Of a stretch of 55,708 nucleotides of DNA, positions 34,506-43,241 are shown piece after piece (positions within the stretch are counted from its first letter, which is position 1; each line of letters opens with the position of its first letter). Both the position numbers and the translations under genes were made by a program. Under the pieces are notes generated by a model. The model worked only from the letters and a program-made list of their open reading frames with translations, was not told where the DNA came from and made no database searches. Source of the stretch: Prosthecobacter sp. (lineage in GTDB: Bacteria > Verrucomicrobiota > Verrucomicrobiia > Verrucomicrobiales > Verrucomicrobiaceae); NCBI RefSeq assembly GCF_014879935.1, contig NZ_JACSRD010000108.1:1-55708 (forward strand), given 5' to 3'.

Positions 34506-35513
34506 TTAGTTTTTCGAGGCGATGAGGATGGCGAGGCCGATGAGGTAAAAGACGAACATCGCGCCGAGCAGCCTGCTGGTGCCGGACGGAGCGGCTTTGA
34601 ACTCCTTCCACACAAACACGCCCCACAGCGCCCCGACCATCGTCGCGCCCTGGCCGAGTCCATACGAGAGCGCGGCACCAGCCTTCGTGCTGGCGATGAT
34701 GCTGAAGGCCATGCCGAGATTCCAGATCATGCCGCCCAGCACGCCGATGAGATGCAGGCGCGGTGAGCCCTTGGTAAAATAGTCAGCAAAGCTCACGCGT
34801 GCGCCGGTGAAGGGCCGCCACATGGCGAAGGTATTCCACGCGAAGCTGGAGAGCAGCACGCCGCTGCTGAAGAGCACGATGGCGGTGTAAGGGCTGAGTT
34901 TGCCTGGCTCCAGCGCCCGCGTGGTCGCATCGATGCCGCTCATGGCCTGCGCGACGTATTTGTAAAAGAAGCCCATGAGCAAACCGGCGACGATGGCGAG
35001 CACGATGCCTTTCATCGGCGCGGTGCCGCTGTGCGAGAGGCGTTTGTAAGCGAGCGCATCAAGCACGATGGCGATCGCGATGGCGGCGACGCCCGCGCCG
35101 AGCATGAGCGGGTTGCCTTCGCCCGTGCTGAGGTAGGTGGTGACCACGCCGAGCACGAGTGCAAGCCCCACGCCGACGGGAAACGCGACGGCCATGCCTG
35201 CGATGTCGATGGCGGCGACGAGGAGGATGTTGGAGAGATTGAAAATCACGCCGCCGAGGAAGGCGGAGCCGAGATGCCGTGTCTCCGCCTGCTGGAGATC
35301 GGCCACGAAGCCGCGACCGCCCTCGCCATGACTGCCGAGCGTGAAGGCGAGCAGCAACGAGAGCAGCAGCACGCCGAGGCAGTAGTCCCAGTAGAAGAGC
35401 TGAAAGGGCCACTGCTTGCCCGTGAGCTTTTGCGTGTTCGCCCACGAGCCCCAGCAGATCATCGTGATGATGCAGAGGGCGATGGCGAGGGGATAGGATT
35501 CGACGATGAACAT
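34506..35513 (-). CDS. GRP-family sugar transporter (RhaT/GlcU type)
   Basis: A 335-residue membrane protein with about ten hydrophobic segments, of the drug/metabolite transporter superfamily, glucose/ribose porter branch. Hallmarks are 'IITMICWGSWANTQKL' at the N-terminus, 'AFPVGVGLALVLGVVTTYL' mid-way, and 'LGGMIWNLGMAFSIIASTKAGAALSYGLGQGATMVGALWGVFVWKEF'. It likely brings in a monosaccharide for the ribokinase encoded next to it. The spacing to both neighbours (15 and 21 bases) fits an operon. Confidence 0.87.
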   Translation of the reverse strand: MFIVESYPLAIALCIITMICWGSWANTQKLTGKQWPFQLFYWDYCLGVLLLSLLLAFTLGSHGEGGRGFVADLQQAETRHLGSAFLGGVIFNLSNILLVAAIDIAGMAVAFPVGVGLALVLGVVTTYLSTGEGNPLMLGAGVAAIAIAIVLDALAYKRLSHSGTAPMKGIVLAIVAGLLMGFFYKYVAQAMSGIDATTRALEPGKLSPYTAIVLFSSGVLLSSFAWNTFAMWRPFTGARVSFADYFTKGSPRLHLIGVLGGMIWNLGMAFSIIASTKAGAALSYGLGQGATMVGALWGVFVWKEFKAAPSGTSRLLGAMFVFYLIGLAILIASKN

Positions 35514-35534
35514 GGCGGTGCGTGTCTTTTGTGA

Positions 35535-37028
35535 TCAGGGCTTCAGCAGCTCCGCGAGGTCGTAGCTGGAGATTTCGATGTCTTCCTTGTTCACCGAGTA
35601 GATGACGTGGAGGCGGCCGCCGCGCTCCATGGCGTCGGCGTATTGGAAGCTGCGGTCCACTTTCGCCTTGCCGGGATAGCGACGCGCGGGCGAGTCGCGG
35701 CGGAGGATTTTGGGGTCCGAGAAGGTCCAGCCATCGCGGCTGAAGCTGATGGTGAGCGGGTCGCGCAAGCCGCTGGTCTTCGGGTTGTTGATGAGGAAGA
35801 AGGTGCCGTCCTTGAGGCGGCCCGCGAAGTTCTTGCTGACGGCATCGGGGTAGTTCGTCTTCACCGGCAGCGTCCAGGTGTCGCCGTGGTCAAAGCTGAG
35901 CGAGTGGTAGAGGCGCTTCGTCTTGCCTTGGTCGCGAATGATGAGATGCAGCGTGCCCTCGGCATCGGCAAAGGCGGACGTTTCGCTGAGGCGATAGTCA
36001 GGCGGGAAGTTCGGATGCTTCTTCACCTCCCACTGGCCGTATTGCGGCAAAGAACGCGCGGTGAAGAAGTGCGCGGCGTCATTCCGCCACACGAAGAAGT
36101 CGCGGCCCTGCACTTTCAGCGGCGGGTAATAGACCATGCAGTTGTCGGCGAAGATGGATTCGTCCTTCCAGCCATCGGCGGTCCACTTCAGACGCACGAG
36201 TTTCGCATTCGCCCAGATTTTGCCATCGCGGTCGCCTTCATTCAGACAGCCCAGCGCGTAGAGCGTGCCGCCCTCGACATACAAACCGGACGCGAGCCAG
36301 CGCTGCGGTCCATTTTCGCCATCCGGGTCGCCTGCGACGACGCTCGGCAAGCTCCATGTGATGCCATCGACACTCGTGGCGTAGCGGATGAACTGGCTGC
36401 TGCTGTCCTCATCCACCCGACCCGATGACCAAATGGCCCAGAACTTCCCCGCATGATGCGCGATGAACGAATGCAGATTGAACTGCCACTGCCCCTCCTC
36501 CGCACGAAGCACCGTCGCCGTGCGTGCTGGCACGACAGGCAACGAATCGGGAGTCGCGAGCAACACGTCGTCTGCGAGCAACTTCGCCGGATCACGCGTT
36601 TCACCCTTCGGCAGCTCCGCCCATGGCGTGGAGCCTTTCAGCAACTCGGCTCGGATCTTCGCTTTGAGTGCCTTGGCCTCGTCTTGAGCCCCAGAAACGA
36701 CGAAATCGCCTTTCGGAGCCAGTTTGGCCTTCAGCGCCGTTTTCAGCTCCGCACTCGTTTCGCCGCCCGAAAGCCAAATCGCATGCCATTCACGCTTCGG
36801 CAGCGTTTCGAGGTCCGTAGCGGTCATTTCGCCGCTCGATTTGGCCTGATGAATCGTCGCGATGTCTCGCAACTCATCCTGCACGGCCTTCGCGTGCTCG
36901 CTTTCGCCAACCAGCAGCACCGCCGCGCGATTCGGCCGCGATCTGTCATCGGGCAGCAAAGCCTTGAGCGAAACCTCCGCGGGTGCGGTGGTGAAGGTGA
37001 GGAGTATTAGAGCGAGAATCGTTTTCAT
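35535..37028 (-). CDS. Exported BNR-repeat sialidase-like protein
   Basis: A 497-residue exported protein with a signal peptide (MKTILALILLTFTTAPA). The first domain (about 20-160) is alpha/beta and of unknown role ('AAVLLVGESEHAKAVQDEL'). A six-bladed propeller-like part follows, with Asp-box-like turns ('SVDGITWS', 'SFDHGDTWT', 'SRDGWTFS'). No FRIP-type motif or clear arginine triad of true sialidases was found, so the glycan substrate is open. The chosen start removes six residues of an upstream in-frame extension. It belongs to the operon running from the FAD oxidoreductase to ribokinase. Confidence 0.75.
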   Translation of the reverse strand: MKTILALILLTFTTAPAEVSLKALLPDDRSRPNRAAVLLVGESEHAKAVQDELRDIATIHQAKSSGEMTATDLETLPKREWHAIWLSGGETSAELKTALKAKLAPKGDFVVSGAQDEAKALKAKIRAELLKGSTPWAELPKGETRDPAKLLADDVLLATPDSLPVVPARTATVLRAEEGQWQFNLHSFIAHHAGKFWAIWSSGRVDEDSSSQFIRYATSVDGITWSLPSVVAGDPDGENGPQRWLASGLYVEGGTLYALGCLNEGDRDGKIWANAKLVRLKWTADGWKDESIFADNCMVYYPPLKVQGRDFFVWRNDAAHFFTARSLPQYGQWEVKKHPNFPPDYRLSETSAFADAEGTLHLIIRDQGKTKRLYHSLSFDHGDTWTLPVKTNYPDAVSKNFAGRLKDGTFFLINNPKTSGLRDPLTISFSRDGWTFSDPKILRRDSPARRYPGKAKVDRSFQYADAMERGGRLHVIYSVNKEDIEISSYDLAELLKP

Positions 37029-37042
37029 GGGAGAGCAGAGGT

Positions 37043-38134
37043 TCACGGCCGCCAGATCGCTGCCTCAATGTGCTGTTGTGGGATCTGGGCGGTGCTGAAG
37101 TAGTAGAGGATGACGATTCGGCCATCGGGGCGGAGGGCGGCGCGGGTGTAGCCGAGGTCCCATTTGCGGCCGTCGGCGCGGAGGGTGATTTCGTTGCCCC
37201 AAGTGCGACCGCCGTCGTCGCTGAGTTTGGCGCTGAGCTGGCAGGGCACGCTGCGGCGGTTGCCATAGACCGCGGCGAGACGATTGCCGCCGAGGTGGAG
37301 CAGCGAAATGGGATTGGTGCTGCCTTTTTCGAGCGTGGTGACGCTCGTCCAGGTGCGACCACCATCGGTGGATTCCTCGATGCGGCTCCACTTGCCGCGT
37401 CCGATGCGATTGCGCAGGGCACAGACGAGTCGCCCATCATCGAGGCGCACGACAGAGGGCATGGTGGAGGATATGTAGGGCTCTTGGGTGCGGCTTTTCT
37501 TTGGCAAGGATTCGATCAGGTCGGGGCCGATCCACGAGAGGAAGTGGAAGCTCTCGCCGCCATCGGTGGTCTCGACCGCGCAGGAGCGGATGCGGGTGCC
37601 GCGACCGTCATTCATGGTGCAGGGGATGAAAAAGAGGCACGCTGACTTGCCGGTGACGACGTAGCTGGTGCGTGCGTCCATGTCCTGGCCGAAGTCGGGC
37701 ACGCGATACGCGCCCTGCCACGAGTGACCGCGATCAGTGGAGGTGAAAAAGAAGCGTCCGCGCAGTTTCATCGCGAAATCGGGATGCGTGAAGTCGATGC
37801 CGCCGGGCGAGGGCTGATGACGCGAGGGACTGGCGAGCTTCGCGGGCGGCTGGACGTTCGCGTGACGCTCCACCGTCCACGTTTGGCCGCCATCGAGACT
37901 GCGTGCGAAGGCGACGCCCATCTCGCCGACGAGGCTGTGTTTGTTGCCGCGCTCCTCGAACTTCGCGACGTTGAACCCGACGAGGACTTCATCGCCCCAA
38001 CTCCACAGACCTTCATTCGCCGGCCACGCGGCGAACTCGTCTTCGCGATGATAAACGACACGATGCTCCACTTCGGGCATTTGTGCCTGCGCGAGGCCGA
38101 TGAGGGCAAAAAGCAGCGTGAGGAGTGTTTTCAT
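37043..38134 (-). CDS. Exported BNR-repeat sialidase-like protein
   Basis: A 363-residue protein with a signal peptide (MKTLLTLLFALIGLAQA) and five Asp boxes (SLDGGQTW, STDRGHSW, TTDGGESF, STDGGRTW, SDDGGRTW), the layout of a sialidase-type propeller. The segment 'WPANEGLWSWGDEVLVGF' is shared with the protein at 49916-51064 (WPANHGLWQWGDEMVVGF), so these two are paralogs. Its ATG overlaps the stop of the SSS symporter gene (ATGA), so the pair is coupled in translation. The long upstream extension of the frame lies in the symporter gene and is not used. Substrate unknown. Confidence 0.8.
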   Translation of the reverse strand: MKTLLTLLFALIGLAQAQMPEVEHRVVYHREDEFAAWPANEGLWSWGDEVLVGFNVAKFEERGNKHSLVGEMGVAFARSLDGGQTWTVERHANVQPPAKLASPSRHQPSPGGIDFTHPDFAMKLRGRFFFTSTDRGHSWQGAYRVPDFGQDMDARTSYVVTGKSACLFFIPCTMNDGRGTRIRSCAVETTDGGESFHFLSWIGPDLIESLPKKSRTQEPYISSTMPSVVRLDDGRLVCALRNRIGRGKWSRIEESTDGGRTWTSVTTLEKGSTNPISLLHLGGNRLAAVYGNRRSVPCQLSAKLSDDGGRTWGNEITLRADGRKWDLGYTRAALRPDGRIVILYYFSTAQIPQQHIEAAIWRP

Positions 38135-39699
38135 GGCGTGTCGTGGTCCGGCGACTGTTCGCGATCCCAAAGCGTGAGCCGTGAGAGGTCGCGAGGGTTC
38201 GTGGGCAGGCATTTCGAGGCGACGAAGCACACGGCGAACATGACGCCGTTCGCGAGGATGGCGGTGTAGTAGGGATCGAAGGTGCGCGGGAGCACTTTGA
38301 ACTGCATCAGCGCCGCATACGCGGTGAACGCGACTGTGGCGGCCATGCCGGCGAGCACGGCGCGGTGGTCGCCGAGGCGCGTGAAGATGCCGAAGAGGAA
38401 CGCGCCCGCGATGCCGCCTCCAAACATCGCGGTGACGGTGATGGACGTGTCCATGAGCGTCTTGCCATCGGCGAGGTGAAACAGCACCGCTCCGCCCATC
38501 ATGAGCAGCGAGAGCATCACGGAGGTGAGTTTGCCCGTGGTCAAATAGTGCACGTCATCGCGGTCGCGCACGAGGTGCTTCCGGTAGAGGTCATTCACCC
38601 ACACCATGCCCGCAGCGCTCACGCAGGTGCCGAGGCTGGACATGCCTGCGGCGAGCGCGGCGGAGATGACGAGACCTGCCACGCCATGCGGCAGCGCGGT
38701 GATGATGAAGTGCGGCAGGATGTCCTCCGCCTTGCGCGTGCCTGCGAGCACCTCGCGCGAGAGGTCGTCGGGATGCTGCTGGTAGTAAACCCACAGGCAG
38801 GTGCCGAGAAACATGAACGTGGTCCAGATCGGCAACGCGCCGAGGCCGAGCACCCACATGGATTTGCGGGCTTCCTTGGCCGATTTCGCCGCGCACCATC
38901 GCTGCACGGTGTCCTGATCGAGCTGACCGGCGATGTATTGCGCCGCGCCGACGAGCATCAGCATGGCGGCGGTTTTTTCCGAGAAGGAGAAACCTCCGCG
39001 CAAAGGCTCGAGCGCACCCGTGGCGGCATCCAGGTCGCGAAACGAAATCTTCTCCGCGCCGACGGCCTGCGCCCACACTTCCGCAAAGCCACCGGGCACC
39101 GCATGCAAAACGACGAGCACACAACCCAGCGCACCCGCGATGAGCACGATGGTTTGCAGCACCTCCGTCCACACCACGGCCTCAAAGCCGCCCTTCGTCG
39201 CATACAAGCCGGTGAAACCCGCGACGAGCGCCGCGCACAGCACGAGATCGAGCCCGAGGAGATTCGAGAGCAGCACGGCGAGCAGATAGGTGATGGTGGC
39301 CATGCGCACGACCTGCGCGACGAGATACACCAGCGCCGCATACACACTCACCGGCGCACCGAAGCGCAGATGCAGATAGTGATAGGCCGAACTCGCTCGA
39401 CCACCTCGGAAGAAGGGCACAAAGAGCCACGCCGCGACCAGCGCGACCATGGGAAACGCGAGATTTGGCAAGAGCCGCACCCACGACGTTTTGAAACTGT
39501 CCGCCGGATACGCGGTGAAGGTCACGGAGCTGATCGTGCCGCCGATGAAGCTCAAACCGACGGCCCAGCCGGGGAACGAACGGTCACCGAGGAAGTAGCG
39601 TTCCGTGCTGCGATTCTTCCGCGAGAAGCGCAGGCCCACCACGAGCGTCACGGCAAAGTAGGCCGCGATGACGAGCAGGTCGATCCAGTGCACGTTCAT
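38131..39699 (-). CDS. Sodium:solute symporter (SSS family)
   Basis: A 522-residue transporter with about 13 hydrophobic segments of the SSS family: 'DLLVIAAYFAVTLVVGLRFSRKNRSTERYFLGDRSFPGWAVGLSFIGGTISSVTF' at the N-terminus and 'AAQYIAGQLDQDTVQRWCAAKS' in the middle, typical of sugar or sialic-acid symporters. In this setting, with sialidase-like proteins and an aldolase, a sugar acid or monosaccharide is plausible. MNVHWID at 39699 is chosen; the frame runs 58 residues further up into the FAD gene. It sits 4 bases from the FAD oxidoreductase stop and overlaps the next BNR gene. Confidence 0.88.
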   Translation of the reverse strand: MNVHWIDLLVIAAYFAVTLVVGLRFSRKNRSTERYFLGDRSFPGWAVGLSFIGGTISSVTFTAYPADSFKTSWVRLLPNLAFPMVALVAAWLFVPFFRGGRASSAYHYLHLRFGAPVSVYAALVYLVAQVVRMATITYLLAVLLSNLLGLDLVLCAALVAGFTGLYATKGGFEAVVWTEVLQTIVLIAGALGCVLVVLHAVPGGFAEVWAQAVGAEKISFRDLDAATGALEPLRGGFSFSEKTAAMLMLVGAAQYIAGQLDQDTVQRWCAAKSAKEARKSMWVLGLGALPIWTTFMFLGTCLWVYYQQHPDDLSREVLAGTRKAEDILPHFIITALPHGVAGLVISAALAAGMSSLGTCVSAAGMVWVNDLYRKHLVRDRDDVHYLTTGKLTSVMLSLLMMGGAVLFHLADGKTLMDTSITVTAMFGGGIAGAFLFGIFTRLGDHRAVLAGMAATVAFTAYAALMQFKVLPRTFDPYYTAILANGVMFAVCFVASKCLPTNPRDLSRLTLWDREQSPDHDTP

Positions 39700-39703
39700 G
39701 GTC

Positions 39704-41092
39704 TCAGGCTTGTGTGTTGAAGGTGGTCGGACGCTGCCACGGAGCGCCAAAGTCCGGCCCTTCGTGCATGTAGGGAATCTGCGTGCGCACCCATTCACCG
39801 GGCACGTCCGCCACGTCGATGCCTTGCTCGCAGGCCCGCGCACACGCGATGCCCGCGGCCTCGCCGATGCCATGCATTGTTGCCATCACCCGCACCGCCG
39901 CCGCCGCTTCATGCGTGGCGGAGAGCGCCCGACAGGCCACGAGCAGGTTCGGGCAATCCAGCGGCACCAGACTGCGAAACGTCACCTCGTAAAAATCGCC
40001 CGCAGGCGGACCAAAGCCGGTCTTCACCTTGCCTTTCTCGCCATCCACCTGATGCACGTCTTTGGCGCCGGCAGGATTGTGGATGTCGATGAAGTAACGC
40101 GAGCGCGTGATGCCATCGCTGAACTTCCGCGCTTCCACGATGTCCTCTGCCGTCATCGTGTGCCGCCCGATGATGTGCCGCGTCTCACGCACACCGACCT
40201 GCGTGGCGATCTTTTCCAGATACGACTCCGCAAAGCACGGCACCGACTTGCGCAACCAGTCCGCCAGCACATACGCCTGCCTGCGACCTTCCATCTCCGC
40301 CGCACTCAGGTCCGCCGCGCTGAGACCGGAGACGCAGTTGATGCGCGTCATGTTGAAGTGCAGCACACCAGCTCGCGGGTAATCGTAGAAGTGGATGAAG
40401 TTGCGGTGCGGGTAATGCAGCTCGCCCGAGGCCAGCGCCGCCTGGAAGTAAGGCTCCACCAGCGCCCGCGCCTTTCGCAGACTGCCCGTGGCGTGCATCT
40501 CGCGCTTGTCCACGTTCGCCATGCGAAAGCTCACCGTCATCGCCTGCGTCAGCCCGTCCTCCGGTCGCCCGATGGTGAACTCGCAACCCGCCCGCGCCGC
40601 CAGATCGGCATCGCCAGAGGCATCGACAAAGCATTTCGCCGCAAACGTCTCCTCGCCGCCCTTCGAAATCACCTTCACCGCCTGGATGCGCCGCCCATCC
40701 ATCACCAGCGACGACACATAGCTGTGATAGCGCACCTGCACGCCCGCTTTGAGAAGCAGCTCGTCATACACACGCTTCAGCAGCTCATCATCAAACGCCG
40801 AGTCCGACAGCACCGAGCCAAACCCACCGCCCGCCTGCAACCGCAGATTCACCTCCTTGAACACACCGCCAATCAGCGAGGCCCGAGGCGCATTCTGCTC
40901 ATCCACATGATCATGCCACGCATGACCCGCCCAAGGATTCACCAGCCCCGCCGTCGCCATCCCACCGCAGAACCCATAGCGCTCCAGCAGCAAGGTCCGC
41001 GCCCCACGCCTCGCCGCCGCCAACGCCGCCGCGACCCCGGCGGGTCCACCACCGGAGACGATCACATCCATGTTCGAGGAGCTTTCTGTCAT
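39704..41092 (-). CDS. FAD-dependent oxidoreductase
   Basis: A 462-residue protein of the FAD_oxidored (PF12831-type) family. The dinucleotide motif VSGGGPAGVAAALAAARRGARTLLLE is at the N-terminus, followed by the conserved 'GGMATAGLVNPW' segment, and 'CFVDASGDADLAARAG' and 'RETRHIIG' further on. Many PVC members lie in carbohydrate operons; the substrate is unknown. There is no signal peptide. The first ATG (41092) is used; MDVIVSGGG seven residues later is also possible. It heads the operon divergent from the LacI regulator. Confidence 0.85.
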   Translation of the reverse strand: MTESSSNMDVIVSGGGPAGVAAALAAARRGARTLLLERYGFCGGMATAGLVNPWAGHAWHDHVDEQNAPRASLIGGVFKEVNLRLQAGGGFGSVLSDSAFDDELLKRVYDELLLKAGVQVRYHSYVSSLVMDGRRIQAVKVISKGGEETFAAKCFVDASGDADLAARAGCEFTIGRPEDGLTQAMTVSFRMANVDKREMHATGSLRKARALVEPYFQAALASGELHYPHRNFIHFYDYPRAGVLHFNMTRINCVSGLSAADLSAAEMEGRRQAYVLADWLRKSVPCFAESYLEKIATQVGVRETRHIIGRHTMTAEDIVEARKFSDGITRSRYFIDIHNPAGAKDVHQVDGEKGKVKTGFGPPAGDFYEVTFRSLVPLDCPNLLVACRALSATHEAAAAVRVMATMHGIGEAAGIACARACEQGIDVADVPGEWVRTQIPYMHEGPDFGAPWQRPTTFNTQA

Positions 41093-41187
41093 GCGCCACC
41101 ATCTTGAGCCGCGCAGAGCTTTTCAGCGACAGATGGGTTGTTGTTCCTGTAAAGTGAAGCCCGTCGCCTGCGTTCACACCTTCAACC
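41093..41187. promoter_or_regulatory. Divergent control region of the LacI gene and the FAD-oxidoreductase operon
   Basis: Ninety-five bases separate the two starts. The only symmetrical element I see is CTTTTCAG (41119-41126) with CTGTAAAG (41147-41154), an inverted pair with one mismatch and 20 bases between. That is wide for a LacI-family operator, so the site is uncertain. Confidence 0.3.
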
Positions 41188-42255
41188 ATGACCTACCGCA
41201 TCTCCCAGCGCGACCTCGCGAAAATCGCCGGTGTCTCGCCCATGACCATCTCGCTGGCGTTGCGGGATCATCCGTCGATCTCCGCCTCGCGACGCGAGCA
41301 CATCCGCAAGCTGGCGAAGAAGCATGGTTATCAGCCGGACCCTGCGCTGGCGGCTTTGAACGCGTATCGCATCAACAACCGCGCGAAACGCTACCAGGGC
41401 ACGCTTGCATGGCTCACCAGCTTTCCAAGCGCCGATGGCTGGCGGCGCATGATTCATGCGGAAGGCTATTTCAATGGTGCCTGCAAACGCGCGGCGGAGC
41501 TGGGCTATCAAGTCGAGCCGTTTTGGGTGAACGGGCCGGGTCTCACACCGAAACGTGCGGCGCAGGTGTTGCTCGCCCGCGGTGTGCAGGGCCTCATCGT
41601 CGCGCCGCTGCCGGACAAGCAAAACGTGCTCGCCTTTGACCTGAAACCCTTCTCCGCCGTCGCGCTCGGCTACTCGCTGCGACAGCCGCAGCTTCATGTC
41701 GTGATGAATCATCAGGCGCGGAACATGAAGCACACCGTGCATCAGCTTCATGCGCTTGGTTATCGACGCATCGGCCTCGCGCTGCCCTCCGCCAGCAATG
41801 CCCGCGTCGATCAAAACTACCTCAGCGGCTACCTCATCGCCCAGCGCGAGACCGCCAGCGACCGTCTGGAGCCGCTGCTCGCCGATGTCTTCGACGCGAG
41901 CGCCTTCATGAAGTGGTTCCGCGAGACCGAACCGGACGCCGTCATCGTCTCCGGCTCCTGGACCACGCAAGTCACCGCCTGGCTGAAAAAAGCCGGCCTC
42001 GAAGTCCCCAAGCACCTCGGCCTCGCCACCGCCTCCATCCCAGATGCTCCCACAAACATCAGCGGCATGGACGAAAGCCCCGCCCTCATCGGCCGCATGG
42101 CCGTCGATGCCGTCGTCGGGATGATTCATCGTCAAGAGCGCGGCATTCCCGATCATCCGTCGAGCCTGCTCGCCGAAGGAAAATGGTCCGCTGGCAAGAC
42201 GGCGCGGAAGGTGATCGCAAAGAGCCCACGTCATCGAATCCGCGAAGCAAAGTAG
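41188..42255 (+). CDS. LacI-family transcriptional regulator
   Basis: A 355-residue regulator. The N-terminal helix-turn-helix and hinge are clear ('ISQRDLAKIAGVSPMTISLALRDHPSISASRREHIRKLAKKHGYQPDPALAALN'), followed by a periplasmic-binding-protein-like effector domain ('GVQGLIVAPLPDKQN', 'LGYRRIGLALPSASNARV', 'LGLATASIPDAPTNISGMDESPALIGRMAVD'). It is divergent from the oxidoreductase-transporter-BNR-ribokinase operon and convergent with the fructokinase-MFS pair, so it probably controls one or both in response to a sugar. The C-terminal codons and stop fall in the left end of an inverted REP-like repeat. Confidence 0.92.
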   Translation: MTYRISQRDLAKIAGVSPMTISLALRDHPSISASRREHIRKLAKKHGYQPDPALAALNAYRINNRAKRYQGTLAWLTSFPSADGWRRMIHAEGYFNGACKRAAELGYQVEPFWVNGPGLTPKRAAQVLLARGVQGLIVAPLPDKQNVLAFDLKPFSAVALGYSLRQPQLHVVMNHQARNMKHTVHQLHALGYRRIGLALPSASNARVDQNYLSGYLIAQRETASDRLEPLLADVFDASAFMKWFRETEPDAVIVSGSWTTQVTAWLKKAGLEVPKHLGLATASIPDAPTNISGMDESPALIGRMAVDAVVGMIHRQERGIPDHPSSLLAEGKWSAGKTARKVIAKSPRHRIREAK

Positions 42256-42360
42256 TCCTCTCGCTCCGCGAGAGGAACTCAGCGCTTTCGATGGGTTCGA
42301 CGTCATCGCGTTCGCGAACGCACAAGGCTCATCTCGACGGAGCGAGATGGCTACTTTGCT
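42246..42360. repeat. Inverted pair of REP-like units containing both gene stops
   Basis: Outer arms AGCAAAGTAG (42246-42255) and CTACTTTGCT (42351-42360) are perfect inverted copies; the TAG of the LacI gene and the reversed TAG of the kinase gene lie inside them. Within are a 9-bp hairpin (42256-42276), a 14-base palindrome GCGTTCGCGAACGC (42308-42321) and a 7-bp hairpin (42330-42349). Read inward from each end, the units match closely (AGCAAAGTAG, then TCTCGCTCCG shared). The shape is that of a BIME-like element or a four-way cruciform. Confidence 0.65.
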
Positions 42361-43241
42361 CTCGCCAAAAACGCCCCCATCTCCGGCATCGCACCGGGCT
42401 GGGAGCACACGTAGCTCGCGTGGCGAATGGCTCGCGTGCCTGCTTCAGCGAGCGAGTGTCCGGCGAGCAGGCTGGTGACGAGGGCGGCGGTGAAGGAGTC
42501 GCCGGCTCCGACGGTGTCGGCGAGGTGTTCGGGAGGCTGGCCGGGGAGGTCGTGGCGGTGGTCGCGGGTGACGAGGGTGGCTCCGTTCGCACCTCGCGTG
42601 AGGGCGATGGTTTGCAGCGGGTAGTGGGCGAAGAGATGCGCGAAGACCTCGGGCTCATCGGACGCGCAGCCGAGCATGGCGGCGAGTTGCGGGAGTTCTT
42701 CGTCGTTGAGTTTGAAGAGCGTGGCGGTGGCGAGCGAGTCGAGCACGACCTCGCTCGTGAAATGCGGGGGACGCAGGTTGATGTCGAAGATGCGCAGGCA
42801 ATCGGGTCGCGTGGCGGCGAGGAACTGGCGCAACGTATCACGCGAGACTGGTGAACGTTGCGCGAGGCTGCCGTAGCACACGGCATCGGCACGGGCGGCG
42901 AGTGCGAGTAGCTCCGGCGAGCACAGGATCATGTCCCACGCGACGTTTTCGACGATGGTGTAGCTCGGCTGGCCGTTCGCATTCAGCGTGATAGGCACGG
43001 TGCCGGTGGGATGCGTTTTGAGCGTGGAAATGAAGCGTGTGTCGAGTCCGACGGCGCGGAGTTGATCGAGAGCACGTTGGCCGAGATCATCGTCGCCGAT
43101 GGCGCTGACGATGTGGACCTCCGCGCCGAGCACATGCGCGTGATAGGCGAAGTTGCCGGGTGCGCCGCCGAGTTGGGCACCGGCGGGCAGCAGGTCCCAC
43201 AGCAGCTCGCCAAAGCCGATGATGACCGGTTTGTCGCTCAT
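42351..43241 (-). CDS. PfkB-family sugar kinase, fructokinase-like
   Basis: A 296-residue PfkB kinase resembling fructokinases: 'GFGELLWDLLPAGAQLGGAPGNFAYHAHVLGAEVHIVSAIGDDDLG' at the N-terminus, 'NDEELPQLAAMLG', and the ATP-site signature DTVGAGDSFTAALVTSLL with its catalytic Asp. Fructokinase would follow naturally from the GH32 proteins and the MFS porter in the same run. Its start overlaps the stop of the MFS gene (ATGA at 43238-43241). Its stop lies in the right end of the REP-like repeat. Confidence 0.87.
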   Translation of the reverse strand: MSDKPVIIGFGELLWDLLPAGAQLGGAPGNFAYHAHVLGAEVHIVSAIGDDDLGQRALDQLRAVGLDTRFISTLKTHPTGTVPITLNANGQPSYTIVENVAWDMILCSPELLALAARADAVCYGSLAQRSPVSRDTLRQFLAATRPDCLRIFDINLRPPHFTSEVVLDSLATATLFKLNDEELPQLAAMLGCASDEPEVFAHLFAHYPLQTIALTRGANGATLVTRDHRHDLPGQPPEHLADTVGAGDSFTAALVTSLLAGHSLAEAGTRAIRHASYVCSQPGAMPEMGAFLARAK

